Positions 35,842 through 45,108 of a stretch of DNA of 64,000 nucleotides are shown in pieces (positions within the stretch are counted from its first letter, which is position 1; each line of letters opens with the position of its first letter). The notes beneath the pieces were generated by a model. That model did no database searches, was not told the origin of the DNA, and saw only the letters and a list, made by a program, of their open reading frames with translations. The DNA lies in contig PBWR01000006.1 of NCBI GenBank assembly GCA_002727315.1, positions 186,001 through 250,000 on the forward strand. Reading direction: 5' to 3'. Origin of the DNA: Alphaproteobacteria bacterium. GTDB taxonomy: Bacteria; Pseudomonadota; Alphaproteobacteria; UBA6615. The translations under genes and the position numbers were made by a program.

Positions 35842-37107
35842 ATGAGCCAATTCACCTATCAGAACGGCGAACTGCACGCCGAAGGCGTTCCCCTGTCGCG
35901 GATCGCAGCAGCGGTCGGAACGCCCGCCTATGTCTATTCGCAAACCGCCATGGCCGATGCCTATGGCCGGTTTGCCGGCGCGCTGGCCGATGCGGACCTC
36001 AACGCGCGGGTCTGCTACGCCCTCAAGGCCAATTCCAACCTGGCCGTCATTCGCGTGCTGGCTGCGCTGGGCGCCGGCGCGGACGTCGTCTCGGGCGGGG
36101 AACTCGAACGGGCGCTGGCCGCGGGCATCGCGGGGCCGGACATCGTCTTCTCCGGGGTTGGCAAGACGGCTGACGAAATGCGTGCGGCAATTCAGGCCGA
36201 TATCGGCCAGTTCAACGTGGAATCGGTGCCCGAACTGGAACGGCTCTCGGACGTGGCCAGCGCAATGTCAGCCGGCGTGGACATCGCGGTCCGGGTCAAT
36301 CCGGATGTCGACGCCGACACCCACCACAAGATCTCGACCGGACGCCATCACGACAAGTTCGGTATCGATATCGACAGGGCGCTCGACGTGTATGCCCATG
36401 CGGCAAGCCTGCCCGGTGTCGACCCGGTCGCGGTCGCGGTTCATATCGGAAGCCAGTTGACCGATATGCAGCCCTTCCGCGACGCCTTCGCGCGGGTCGC
36501 GGTCCTGGTCCGCGAACTGCGCACGGCGGGTCACGATATCCGCAAGCTCGATCTCGGCGGCGGCCTGGGAATCGACTATGGACAACATGAGCCGCCGGAC
36601 CCGGCCGACTATGCCGGCGTCGTCGCGGAAACCGTCGGCGATCTGGGCTGCGAACTGGTGTTCGAACCGGGCCGCTATCTCGCCGGACCCGCAGGTGTCC
36701 TGCTGACGGAAGTCATCTACGTCAAGGACGCCGAGACGCGCGCCTTCGCCATCATCGATGCGGCCATGAACGACCTGATGCGGCCCGCCCTGTATGATGC
36801 GCGCCACGAGTTCATGCCCCTGAAGGAAGCTTCGGACGGCCCGCAGACCACCTACGATATTGTCGGCCCGGTGTGCGAAACGGCCGACACCTTCGCGACC
36901 GACCGGCAGCTTCCAACACTGGCGGCCGGTGAACTTCTCGTGATCCGGGACACGGGCGCCTATGGGGCCGTCATGGCGTCGGGCTACAATAGCCGTCCGC
37001 TGATCGCCGAAGTGCTCGTACACGGCGATCAGTTTGCTGTGGTACGCTCGCGTCAGGAAATTGCCACGATCCTGGCGCAAGAAACCCTGGCAGACTGGCA
37101 ATCCTGA
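35842..37107 (+). CDS. lysA: diaminopimelate decarboxylase
   Basis: A 421-residue PLP enzyme of the fold-III type. The Schiff-base Lys is K62 in CYALKANSNLAVIR; HIGSQLTDMQPF, LDLGGGLGIDYG and FEPGRYLAGPAG bind PLP phosphate; GPVCETADTFATDR holds the Cys of the second active-site half. It makes lysine from meso-diaminopimelate. Confidence 0.95.
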   Translation: MSQFTYQNGELHAEGVPLSRIAAAVGTPAYVYSQTAMADAYGRFAGALADADLNARVCYALKANSNLAVIRVLAALGAGADVVSGGELERALAAGIAGPDIVFSGVGKTADEMRAAIQADIGQFNVESVPELERLSDVASAMSAGVDIAVRVNPDVDADTHHKISTGRHHDKFGIDIDRALDVYAHAASLPGVDPVAVAVHIGSQLTDMQPFRDAFARVAVLVRELRTAGHDIRKLDLGGGLGIDYGQHEPPDPADYAGVVAETVGDLGCELVFEPGRYLAGPAGVLLTEVIYVKDAETRAFAIIDAAMNDLMRPALYDARHEFMPLKEASDGPQTTYDIVGPVCETADTFATDRQLPTLAAGELLVIRDTGAYGAVMASGYNSRPLIAEVLVHGDQFAVVRSRQEIATILAQETLADWQS

Positions 37108-37189
37108 CCCTGCGTCGTCACCAGTGACGGCCCATGAAAGGCCGGACTTGAGCGAGACGAGCACGCAACCGCCGACCCCGAGAGGTGCC

Positions 37190-39637
37190 ATGTCCATGCG
37201 GCTTGGCCTGCGCCGGGCATTGGCGCGCGCTTCGGTGTTCTGGGAACGGGCGTGGCCGGCGCTCTGGCCCGCGGTGGGCATCGCAGGCCTCTTCCTCGCC
37301 ATGGCGCTCGTCGGCGCGTTTTCGGTGATACCGGGCTGGTTGCACGGCTTGCTGCTCATGCTGTTTGCCGGGCTGTTCGCCCATCGCCTGTGGGTCGGCG
37401 CACGGCAGATCCGGGTTCCGACGAACGCCGAAGCGACCCGTCGCCTGGAGACCGATTCCGGCCTCGAACATCGACCCCTGACCGTCATCGAGGATCGGCC
37501 CGCGCTCGGAGTCGTCGACCCCGAAACGGAGCGCCTCTGGCATCTGCATCTGGCGCGCGCGACGGCGGCGGCCATGAACATCCGGCTGCGCTGGCCACGG
37601 CCCAATCTGGCGAACCGAGACCCGTATGCGTTGCGCATCGCGCTTGGCGTTGCGCTCGTGATCAGCATGTTTGCCGCCGGACCGGACCCGGCTACGCGCG
37701 TTGCGCGTGCGCTCAGCCCAGACCTGCAAGGGCTGACGAACGCACAATCCGCCAGTCTCGAACTGTGGGTCACGCCACCCAACTACACCAATCTGCCGCC
37801 GCAGCTCCTGGCCAGCGCCGATCCGCGGTCCACGATAGCGGGTGACGGCCCCATCCGAGTGCCCGTCAACAGCTTGCTACTGGCCCAGGTCAGCGACGCC
37901 CGGGGCACACCCACGCTGCGCATCGCCGACGAGCAGCAGGACCTTGTTGCCGCATCGGAGACGACCTGGCGGATCGAGTCTCCCCTCAATGCCGAGGGAC
38001 AACAGGCCATACGCGTGGAGCAGTCGGGCCAGACACTGGGTGAATGGACCATCGAGGTCACGCCCGACCATGTCCCCGAAATACGGTTCGTCGAATCTCC
38101 GGCCGCCACTGAAAGCAATACGCTGCAGCTGAGCTACGAGAGCACCGACGACCACGGCATCACCGCAGTGACCGCCAACATCACATGGCCGGGTGACCCC
38201 GACCGGACCGGGATCGGCCCGGTCGAAATTGAACTTCCACAACCGCGGCCGGACCCGCGCGACGGCAGTGCGGTCAGCGTTCACGACCTGACGGCGCATC
38301 CCTGGGCGGGCCTCGAGGTCGACATTCAATTGACCGCCACCGACGGGCGCGGCCAGGCCGGGCGTACTGACAGGCTGGCCGTATTCCTGCCGGAACGAAC
38401 CTTCAACCACCCTGTTGCGCGCGAAATCATCGAGCAACGCAGGGTCCTGGCACTGTCGCCGGAGAACCGGCGCGACGTCGCCCGCTCGCTCGACGGCATC
38501 GGCGCCGTGCCCCAGCGCTTCGACAACGATATCGTGGTGTTCCTGGCACTGATGACGGCGCGCTCACGCATGATCCATGAAAACGCCGACCACAGCGTCG
38601 AACCGATCCTTTCGCAACTGTGGGACACGGCCTTGCGTCTGGAGGATGGCGCGCTGTCGCTCACGCAGCGCCGGCTTGCCGAGCTGCAGCGCGAACTGCG
38701 CGAAGCTATCGAGAACGGCGCCAGCGACGAGGAAATCCAGGAGCTCATGGCCGAGTTGCGCACGGCACTCGATCGCTACCTGGAGGCGCTGGCGCAAAAT
38801 CTCTCCCAGGCGCTCGAAGGGATGGATCTCTCCTCGCTACCCGAGGCCGGCGAAGATCTCGACGTCATCGACCGGGAAGCCATGGAGCAGCTTCTGCAGC
38901 AGCTGGAGCAAATGGCCCGGCTTGGCGATACCGAGGGCGCGCAACAGCTGCTGGAACGCATGCAGCAGATGCTCCAGGCCCTGCAGAATGCACCCAACAT
39001 GCTGCGCCAGCAGCAGGCCGGCTCACCGGCCCAGGAGCTCCTCCGGGAGTTGCAGGACGTCGTGCGCCGTCAACAGGCCTTGCGCGACGATGTCTTCCGG
39101 CGCGACCAGAGCGGCGAGAGTTTTTCCGAATCGGATGCCGAGAACCTGCGCAACAGCCAGAACGAGATTCGCCGGCAGCTCGGGGAGATGATGCGCCAAC
39201 TCGGCGAAATGATGGGACAGATTCCCGAGAATTTGGGCAACGCGGAAGACGCGATGGGCGAAGCCGAAGGCGCACTTGAATCCGGCGACCTGCAACAGGC
39301 GCTGAACGATCAGGCACGCGCGCTGGCCGAACTGCAGCGCGGCGCCCAGCAGATGGCCCTGCAAATCATTCGCCGCCAGGGAGAGGGACAGGGGCCGGGG
39401 CAGCAACAGGGCCTCGCCCAGCCCGGCGAGGAAGGTTTCGATCCGCTCGGCCGCCCGCTGGAACCCGATGACGAAACATCGGGAGGCTTCCAGTCGAGTG
39501 GACGCCAGAGAATCGGTGATGGAGAGCAGGCCGAACGTGCGCTCGAAATCATCGATGAGCTGCGCGAGCGCATCCTGGACTCGACCCGTCCTGCACTCGA
39601 ACTGGACTATCTGGAACGGTTGTTGCGCCGCTTCTAG
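37190..39637 (+). CDS. TIGR02302 / DUF4175 family protein
   Basis: About 815 residues. Two N-terminal membrane helices (WPAVGIAGLFLAMALVGAF and LLLMLFAGLFA) lead to a TRRLETDSGLEHRPLTVIED segment, a periplasmic beta-rich part, then from about residue 480 a long Gln/Glu-rich coiled coil (QLLQQLEQMARLGDTEGAQQ, ELQRGAQQMALQIIRRQGEG). ATG at 37190 has AGAGG upstream; the longer frame lacks a site. The family is alphaproteobacterial, always near lysA; function unknown, an envelope role is likely. Its stop shares CTAG with the cpdR-like gene. Confidence 0.87.
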   Translation: MSMRLGLRRALARASVFWERAWPALWPAVGIAGLFLAMALVGAFSVIPGWLHGLLLMLFAGLFAHRLWVGARQIRVPTNAEATRRLETDSGLEHRPLTVIEDRPALGVVDPETERLWHLHLARATAAAMNIRLRWPRPNLANRDPYALRIALGVALVISMFAAGPDPATRVARALSPDLQGLTNAQSASLELWVTPPNYTNLPPQLLASADPRSTIAGDGPIRVPVNSLLLAQVSDARGTPTLRIADEQQDLVAASETTWRIESPLNAEGQQAIRVEQSGQTLGEWTIEVTPDHVPEIRFVESPAATESNTLQLSYESTDDHGITAVTANITWPGDPDRTGIGPVEIELPQPRPDPRDGSAVSVHDLTAHPWAGLEVDIQLTATDGRGQAGRTDRLAVFLPERTFNHPVAREIIEQRRVLALSPENRRDVARSLDGIGAVPQRFDNDIVVFLALMTARSRMIHENADHSVEPILSQLWDTALRLEDGALSLTQRRLAELQRELREAIENGASDEEIQELMAELRTALDRYLEALAQNLSQALEGMDLSSLPEAGEDLDVIDREAMEQLLQQLEQMARLGDTEGAQQLLERMQQMLQALQNAPNMLRQQQAGSPAQELLRELQDVVRRQQALRDDVFRRDQSGESFSESDAENLRNSQNEIRRQLGEMMRQLGEMMGQIPENLGNAEDAMGEAEGALESGDLQQALNDQARALAELQRGAQQMALQIIRRQGEGQGPGQQQGLAQPGEEGFDPLGRPLEPDDETSGGFQSSGRQRIGDGEQAERALEIIDELRERILDSTRPALELDYLERLLRRF

Positions 39638-40022
39638 TGCCGCATGGGCCGGCTCTCGCGCATCGCGATCGCGTCTTCGGCCGCGTCACAAATCTGCTTC
39701 AGGCTGAACGGTTTGTCGATCACCTCGTGGACAAGTTCCTCGAGATTGTGCGCGCGTGGTCATTTCCGGCGGCATAGCCGGCCATCATCAGGATCGCCGT
39801 TTCCGGATACTCTTTCGCGACCTTGAGCGCAAGCGCGATACCGTCCATACCCGGCATCACGATGTCGATGATCAGCAGGTCGAAATCGTGATCGACATTC
39901 AGATGATCGAGCGCGTTCAGCCCGTCATTGGCCGTGGCGACGTCATGGCCCGCGTGCACCAGCGCACGGCGCACGAACTCGCGGACCGCAGTGTCATCTT
40001 CAGCAATAAGAACTCGTGCCAT
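39634..40022 (-). pseudogene. cpdR: CpdR-like receiver-domain response regulator, frameshifted
   Basis: From ATG at 40022 the frame gives a single receiver domain: MARVLIAEDDTAVREFVRRA, the phosphoacceptor Asp in LLIIDIVMPGMDG, and [16 protein letters not shown]. Homology then breaks near 39755-39760. In the frame shifted by one base it resumes with HNLEELVHEVIDKPFSLKQI (the KP motif of receivers) to RESRPMRH, stopping at 39634 within the CTAG shared with the opposing gene. One base is missing. The intact protein of about 129 residues matches CpdR, which controls CtrA proteolysis through ClpXP. The upstream ATG-containing extension to 40133 has no support. Confidence 0.82.
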
Positions 40023-40175
40023 ATCTTTTCTTCCGCCCCCAAATACCTGCGGGCGTTCGAGCCGCCCGAATATGTCCACCCCCGGCCACGCGTGACCTGC
40101 CGGTACACGCGGGACGTCGGATCGCCGTTCCACCAGGGCAGACTCCGCGACAGCGGAGGGAGTGACGATCTTGCG

Positions 40176-40838
40176 TTAAGAATTTTCGTTGGGACTGGTA
40201 AACAAAATACTAACGTTCGCCGCGCGCTCGGGAATTTCATCGGTTTCCGAGCTGAAGGACGCCCGTTCGCCCGGGCCCAGCGTCGGCGAACCGGTTTCGA
40301 AGGACCAGGTTTTCAGGATGTCCTTGGCCTCATCCGAGATTACGACATGCAATTCGGGCACCGCACGCGGGCGGTCGGAGATATTGATGACCTCTCCGGT
40401 CAGGCTCAGGCGTCCGCTTTCCGCCGAAACGTTGAACTCCACCGCTAGCCCCTCGCCGGGTGGCAGGAAGGCGTCGATCCCGACACTTGCATAGATCGCC
40501 TCGGCCTGCGGAACGGCGCGCGCAATGTGTTCGCGGCCGAACCAGAGAACGGCGACGATCGCGACCAGCAATATAGCGCAAACGGTCCAGGCTGTGCGCG
40601 CACCGCGGGCCGGCTTTTCCCCACGCAGTGCGGGAACGTTGCGCGGCGGCACGGCGGGATCGATATCCGAATCGAGTGGTGTGACCGTAATCGGTTCCAG
40701 GACGGCCTCTTCGGCCTCGGGTGCCGATTCAAACCAGACATGCGCACACTTGCCGCACTTCACCCGACGGCCGTCGGGCTCAAGTTTCGCGGCATCAATT
40801 GCAAACCGCGTGTCGCAATCCGGGCACTTCAGGATCAT
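40176..40838 (-). CDS. MJ0042-type zinc-ribbon protein with DUF3426
   Basis: A 220-residue protein. N-terminal zinc ribbon MILKCPDCDTRFAID and VKCGKCAHVWF (two CxxC pairs) is the MJ0042 domain; a single helix TAWTVCAILLVAIVAVLWFG lies near residue 85; the rest is a DUF3426-type beta domain (LSLTGEVINISDRPRAVPEL, GERASFSSETDEIPERAANV). The zinc finger faces the cytoplasm and the C-domain the periplasm. Often next to ftsEX in Rhodospirillales. Divergent from ftsE. Confidence 0.88.
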   Translation of the reverse strand: MILKCPDCDTRFAIDAAKLEPDGRRVKCGKCAHVWFESAPEAEEAVLEPITVTPLDSDIDPAVPPRNVPALRGEKPARGARTAWTVCAILLVAIVAVLWFGREHIARAVPQAEAIYASVGIDAFLPPGEGLAVEFNVSAESGRLSLTGEVINISDRPRAVPELHVVISDEAKDILKTWSFETGSPTLGPGERASFSSETDEIPERAANVSILFTSPNENS

Positions 40839-40891
40839 CGGTCGTTTTTAGCCGTAACAGGTAAACTGAGCATAAAGAGGAACTATACCCC

Positions 40892-40914
40892 ATTCGCGGA
40901 ACGCCTTCGCGAAT
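40892..40914. repeat. inverted repeat in the zinc-ribbon / ftsE divergent spacer
   Basis: ATTCGCG at 40892-40898 and CGCGAAT at 40908-40914 are perfect arms around a nine-base loop, inside a 237-base divergent promoter region. No T-run follows. It could be an operator or a hairpin in the ftsE leader. Confidence 0.5.
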
Positions 40915-41075
40915 AGCGGTTTATAGGGGGACACCCAAAATCGTGGCAAGTGCGGCGGGCGCCAACGCGCGTCTTTACGCATGTAAATCATCATGCCAAC
41001 GTGATTCAGGAAAGCCGCCGAGTCGTTTTGCCACGACCCCGCGGTGACAAAGCCTCCAACCGGAGTCGACCTTTC

Positions 41076-41762
41076 GTGCTGCGCTTCGAAAATGTCGGTA
41101 TGCGCTACGGCATCGGACCGGAGGTTCTGCGCGACATCAGCTTCACGCTGGCACCCGGATCGTTCCATTTCCTGACCGGCTCCAGCGGCGCAGGCAAGAC
41201 GACATTGCTGAAGCTGATGTATCTGGCTTTGCGGCCGACACGCGGGCTGGTGCATCTGTTCGACAACGATATTTCGGTCACCCCGCGCAGCGAATTGCCG
41301 GCACTGCGCCGGCGTATCGGCGTTGTGTTCCAGGATTTTCGCCTGATCGACCACCTGACCGCCGTCGAGAATGTTGCCCTTCCGCTGCGCGTCAACGGTG
41401 TCCGGCACGGCGAGATCGATACCCATGTGCGCGAATTGCTGAGCTGGGTCGGTCTCGGCGAACGTCTCGATGCGCGTCCCTCGACATTGTCCGGCGGGCA
41501 GCAGCAGCGCGTGGCGATTGCCCGGGCCGTTATCAACAGGCCGCGCCTGCTGTTGGCCGATGAACCGACCGGCAATGTCGACGACCATATCGCCGTGCGG
41601 CTGATGCACCTGTTCGAAGAGCTCAACAAGGCCGGCACCACAATTGTCATCGCCACCCACAACAATGTTCTCATCGAGGAGTTCGGGCACCCGGTCCTGC
41701 AACTCGACGATGGAGAACTGACCGTTCGGCGTGGCCGCCAGCCGGCTGCGGAGGTGGTGTGA
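41076..41762 (+). CDS. ftsE: cell division ATP-binding protein FtsE
   Basis: A 228-residue ABC ATPase: Walker A LTGSSGAGKTTLLKL, Q-loop GVVFQDFRLIDHLT, signature LSGGQQQRVAIARAV, Walker B LLLADEPTGNVD, and H-loop VIATHN. The FENVGMRYG start and the FtsE-type ELPALRRRIGVVFQDF stretch fit FtsE rather than LolD. I choose GTG at 41076 with GGAG ten bases upstream; the longer frame is unlikely. FtsEX activates peptidoglycan hydrolases at the septum. Confidence 0.92.
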   Translation: MLRFENVGMRYGIGPEVLRDISFTLAPGSFHFLTGSSGAGKTTLLKLMYLALRPTRGLVHLFDNDISVTPRSELPALRRRIGVVFQDFRLIDHLTAVENVALPLRVNGVRHGEIDTHVRELLSWVGLGERLDARPSTLSGGQQQRVAIARAVINRPRLLLADEPTGNVDDHIAVRLMHLFEELNKAGTTIVIATHNNVLIEEFGHPVLQLDDGELTVRRGRQPAAEVV

Positions 41763-42634
41763 TGCTGGGCCGCCGGACCGATCTGCCGTTCGAACGCGAT
41801 CAATCGACCCGGTTCCTGCCCTGGATCGTGGCCTTGATGGTCTTCCTGGGTGGGCTGATGTTCGCCGCGGCCCTGATCGTGGCGGACACGGTCGACAGCT
41901 GGGACAGCACGCTGACCGGCCGGATGACGGTCCAGATTCCCCAGGCTGCCGCCACCGAGGCATCAATCGCGACGCTCACCGGCAAACTGGAGGTGACGCC
42001 CGGCGTTACCGGGGTCCGGCCCGTGCCCGAGGCAGAGGCGCGGGCACTGCTGATCCCGTGGCTGGGTGAAGCGGTGGTGAATACCGACCTGCCAGTCCCC
42101 GCGCTAATCGACGTCGAGCTGGCGGCCGGCGTCAGGACCGATGCGGCAAGCTTGGCCGCAAGCCTTTCGCAACTGGTCCCCGGTGTCACGGTTGATAACC
42201 ACCGTGCGTGGCTGGGCGCACTGATCAACCTTGGGCGCACCGCCGAGATCCTGGCCTTTGTCATACTTGCCATGATCGCGGCGGCGGCGGTGCTGGCGGT
42301 CATCTTCACGACCCGAAGCGGGCTGGCGGTTCATGCCGCGATAATCGAATTGCTGCACCAGATGGGGGCACAGGACCGCTACATCGCCAGCCAGTTCCAG
42401 TTCCAGGCGATGATGCTGGCCCTGCGCGGCGGCATCGCCGGCGCGGCAGCGGCGGCGGTCGTGCTGATCGTGTTCGCATGGGTCGGCCGCGGCATCGATG
42501 CCGCCTTCCTGCCGCCGCTCACGCTGTCCCTGGGCGATTGGACGGCATTGCTGATCGTGCCGGCCGCGGCCGTCGCGATTGCGATGCTGACCGCGCGCCT
42601 GACCGTCCTGCGTGCGCTGGCACGCATGCCCTGA
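41762..42634 (+). CDS. ftsX: cell division protein FtsX
   Basis: A 290-residue permease with the four-helix FtsX/MacB plan: N-terminal helix FLPWIVALMVFLGGLMFAAA, a periplasmic domain (about 40-160), then three C-terminal helices with the FtsX-type coupling segment AAIIELLHQMGAQDRYIASQ. ATG at 41762 overlaps the ftsE stop (TGATG) with GGAGG upstream; GTG one codon earlier is possible. The N-domain is diverged, as usual in alphaproteobacteria. Confidence 0.92.
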   Translation: MLGRRTDLPFERDQSTRFLPWIVALMVFLGGLMFAAALIVADTVDSWDSTLTGRMTVQIPQAAATEASIATLTGKLEVTPGVTGVRPVPEAEARALLIPWLGEAVVNTDLPVPALIDVELAAGVRTDAASLAASLSQLVPGVTVDNHRAWLGALINLGRTAEILAFVILAMIAAAAVLAVIFTTRSGLAVHAAIIELLHQMGAQDRYIASQFQFQAMMLALRGGIAGAAAAAVVLIVFAWVGRGIDAAFLPPLTLSLGDWTALLIVPAAAVAIAMLTARLTVLRALARMP

Positions 42635-43248
42635 TGGCCGGCCGGCGAAAACGGCGCTGGCGGCTGCTCACCCTTCCGGTCAGCTTGCTGGCCGCGGGCT
42701 GGATCGTCGGGCTGGTGCTTTTCGTCGACAACATCCCACGCGCGCCCGCCACCGGTCAGAATGTCCGAACCGGGGCCATCGTGGTGCTGACCGGGGGGCG
42801 CGGACGGGTCGATCGCGGCACTGCGTTGTTGGCCGCCGATGCCTCGGACTTGCTCCTGATATCGGGCGTCGGGCCGGATGCGTCACTGGGCGACCTGATC
42901 CCGGCCGACAGGCTGAAAGCGCAGGTTCTGGAATGCTGTGTGACCCTCGGCCGCGCCGCGCGAAACACCCGCGAGAACGCCATCGAGACCGCGGGCTGGT
43001 TGGTGGCAAACGACATCACAAGCCTGCGGCTCGTCACCGCGGATTTCCATATGCCGCGCAGCCTCCTGGAGTTTCATCAGCGCATGCCGGAAATGACAAT
43101 CGTCGCGGAACCTGTCATGTCGCAAAATGTCCGATATGAACGCTGGTGGCTGTGGCCCGGGTCGGCGACCCTGCTGGCGGGGGAATACAACAAGTATCTG
43201 GCGGCGCGGCTGCGCGGCTTCGTAACGCGCCTTCTGACGGAAAGCTGA
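42634..43248 (+). CDS. YdcF family (DUF218) protein
   Basis: A 204-residue protein: an N-terminal helix (LTLPVSLLAAGWIVGLVLFV) and the DUF218 domain AIVVLTGGRGRVDRGTALLA, LLLISGVG, NTRENAIETAGWLVAND and RLVTADFHMPRSLLEFHQRM. The SanA/YdcF fold binds an unknown ligand and is linked to cell-wall processes. Overlaps ftsX by one base (TGATG), so part of ftsE-ftsX-ydcF-plsC. Confidence 0.88.
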   Translation: MAGRRKRRWRLLTLPVSLLAAGWIVGLVLFVDNIPRAPATGQNVRTGAIVVLTGGRGRVDRGTALLAADASDLLLISGVGPDASLGDLIPADRLKAQVLECCVTLGRAARNTRENAIETAGWLVANDITSLRLVTADFHMPRSLLEFHQRMPEMTIVAEPVMSQNVRYERWWLWPGSATLLAGEYNKYLAARLRGFVTRLLTES

Positions 43249-43254
43249 ACCGCC

Positions 43255-43986
43255 ATGCGTGCCCTGCTCTTCACCGTGCTGTTCTATGGCTGGACCACAA
43301 TCCTCAGCATCCTCGTGTTGCCCCTGTTGCTCGGCCCGCCTCGGCCGTTGCTGGCCTATAGCCGGTTCTGGATCCGCGGCAGTCTCTGGCTGCTGCGCAT
43401 CTCAGTCGGATTGACCCACCGGGTCGTCGGCGCGAAAAACTTCCCGGACGGACCGGCGCTCTTCGTGGTCAAACACCAGTCGGCATGGGACACCCTGGCG
43501 ATCAATCTCATCGTTCGCGACGCCGCAATCGTGCTCAAGCGCGAACTCACATGGATTCCGGTGTTCGGCTGGTGCCTCCTGCGGGCACGGCAGATCCCCA
43601 TCGACCGGGCCGGCGGCATGCCGGCGCTCCGCAACATGGTCAAGGCCGCCCGCGCGCGCCAGGACGATGGCCGCCCGATCGTCATCTATCCGGAGGGCAC
43701 CCGGGTCGCGCCGGGCACGCGCAAGCCCTATCACGCCGGCGTGGCGGCCCTGCATGGGGCGCTCGATATGCCGGTCATACCGGTGGCCCTCAACTCAGGG
43801 CTGTTCTGGCCCCGGCGTTCGCTGAACCTGGCCGCGGGCGTTATCACGATCGAGTTCCTGCCCGCCCTCGAACCGGGCCTGGCCCGGCGGGACTTCGTCG
43901 CCGCGCTCGAAGCGGCGATCGAGCCGGCGACAAACCGTTTGCTGCGCGAGGCCGGAATGACCGACCTGCCAATGGGTCCACAATAG
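43255..43986 (+). CDS. plsC: 1-acyl-sn-glycerol-3-phosphate acyltransferase
   Basis: A 243-residue membrane acyltransferase. Catalytic HX4D motif is H74-QSAW-D79 in VVKHQSAWDT; the glycerol-phosphate motif is VIYPEGTRVAPG; a P-x-x-PVALNSG region follows (PVIPVALNSGLFWP). Makes phosphatidic acid. Last gene of the ftsEX operon, 6 bases after YdcF. Confidence 0.92.
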   Translation: MRALLFTVLFYGWTTILSILVLPLLLGPPRPLLAYSRFWIRGSLWLLRISVGLTHRVVGAKNFPDGPALFVVKHQSAWDTLAINLIVRDAAIVLKRELTWIPVFGWCLLRARQIPIDRAGGMPALRNMVKAARARQDDGRPIVIYPEGTRVAPGTRKPYHAGVAALHGALDMPVIPVALNSGLFWPRRSLNLAAGVITIEFLPALEPGLARRDFVAALEAAIEPATNRLLREAGMTDLPMGPQ

Positions 43987-43988
43987 CC

Positions 43989-43997
43989 TGTGGATAA
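43989..43997 (-). promoter_or_regulatory. DnaA box
   Basis: TGTGGATAA on the plus strand is the exact reverse complement of the consensus box TTATCCACA. It begins two bases after the plsC stop. Confidence 0.6.
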
Positions 43998-44279
43998 ACT
44001 TGTGGAGGACCGAGCCTCCCCCTAGAGGCCAAGGGTACGGGTAATATGCCTGTAATATAGATGGATGTTCGCGAAGAGCCGGTCATCGGGCCTTATCTAT
44101 AGTCCGGCTTTACTTGCATTATCTTTCACGACCCTCTCAATACCACGCTCACTTTCCCTTTCCGTCTGGTCGCACGACCACGGGTGCACGGCGATTTCCG
44201 CTTCCCGGATATCCGATATTTCTCTGCCGGCGCATCCGGCGGGCCAGCGAAGCCCAGTTTCGGACGCTCAGCGCCAATC

Positions 44280-44288
44280 TGTGGATAA
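44280..44288 (-). promoter_or_regulatory. DnaA box
   Basis: A second exact TTATCCACA (minus strand), same orientation as the box at 43989 and 291 bases from it. Confidence 0.6.
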
Positions 44289-44353
44289 ATCCCGTTCTGC
44301 CGGGCCCGCCTGAGGCGAACCGGTTGCAATAATTCAGGTATTTTCCCTGACAG

Positions 44354-45085
44354 TCATCCGGACCCGACACTCGCCTCGTGTGCTTCGACCCGGTTCAGCA
44401 ACCGGCGCAGCGGCTTATCGGATATCCCGAGCGCATCGAGATGGTCGATCGTGTTGCGCAGATAATCGGTGTTTGGCCCGCTCCGGCCCGTGCCCTGCAG
44501 TATCAAGCGCAGGGTCTCGTCTTCAGGCAAACGGCCCGCATACTGCACATGATTGTGGGCTGCGGTGTAGGTGTGGGCCCGCACGGTCGCCCCGCCGACA
44601 CGCATGGTGACCCATCGGGGCATATAGACACGGGTCACCATCTCCCGGCGGATCAAATACTCCACAGCGGATTCCGCATTTTCTGCAGCGACCCTGTAGG
44701 CCACACCGCTGCAACTTCCGCCATAGTCGAGGCCGAGCACCAGCCCAGGCTTGTCACGCGTGCCGCGATAGACATGGGAATAGACGCAAAATGCCCTGTG
44801 AAAACCGTGAACCAGGGCGCGGGCGCGATGCTCGAACGGAAAATCGGGACGCCACATCAGGGACCCGTAGCCGAACACCCACAGATCCTCGCCGCGCGAA
44901 TGGGTGTCCATGACCGCGCACAATGTCCACGTCAGTTCCTCCTCGGTCAACTCATACTGATCGGTCAGGTGGCTAAGATCGGGCTGTGCCTTGATAATCG
45001 ACATCGCGAGTTCGTAAATCCTCTGAAAAGGTTTCGCCGCGTGCGCCTCGACGCCGCCACGAACCCTGACTAGTTTGATCGCCAC
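44354..45085 (-). CDS. ChaC-like gamma-glutamylcyclotransferase
   Basis: Up to 243 residues. The substrate loop VFGYGSLMWRPDFPFEHRAR is the family signature (YGSL), and GLDYGGSCSGVAYRV follows; the catalytic Glu is expected in the AVEYLIRREM helix. ChaC enzymes split glutathione to 5-oxoproline and Cys-Gly in the cytosol. Starts: GTG 45085 or ATG 45004 (217 codons, MSIIKAQPD), neither with a good ribosome site. It pairs functionally with the window's GSTs and GGT-like enzyme. Confidence 0.88.
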   Translation of the reverse strand: MAIKLVRVRGGVEAHAAKPFQRIYELAMSIIKAQPDLSHLTDQYELTEEELTWTLCAVMDTHSRGEDLWVFGYGSLMWRPDFPFEHRARALVHGFHRAFCVYSHVYRGTRDKPGLVLGLDYGGSCSGVAYRVAAENAESAVEYLIRREMVTRVYMPRWVTMRVGGATVRAHTYTAAHNHVQYAGRLPEDETLRLILQGTGRSGPNTDYLRNTIDHLDALGISDKPLRRLLNRVEAHEASVGSG

Positions 45086-45108
45086 GCATCTAAGGCAACC
45101 GGGTTCAA

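Larger units (their letters stand above)
43987..44353. other. 367-base gene-free spacer with DnaA boxes
   Basis: Between the converging plsC and ChaC-like genes. It is richer in A and T than its surroundings, especially 44040-44160. It holds two perfect DnaA boxes, one near each end and in the same orientation, a DnaA-like TTATCTATA near 44093, and the inverted repeat TGGTCG-CA-CGACCA at 44167-44180. I find no T-run terminator and no convincing gene. Confidence 0.6.

Noticed and set aside
43987-44353. Firm call of oriC
   Set aside because: Two DnaA boxes alone are not enough, and typical origin neighbours of alphaproteobacteria are missing; left as a finding.
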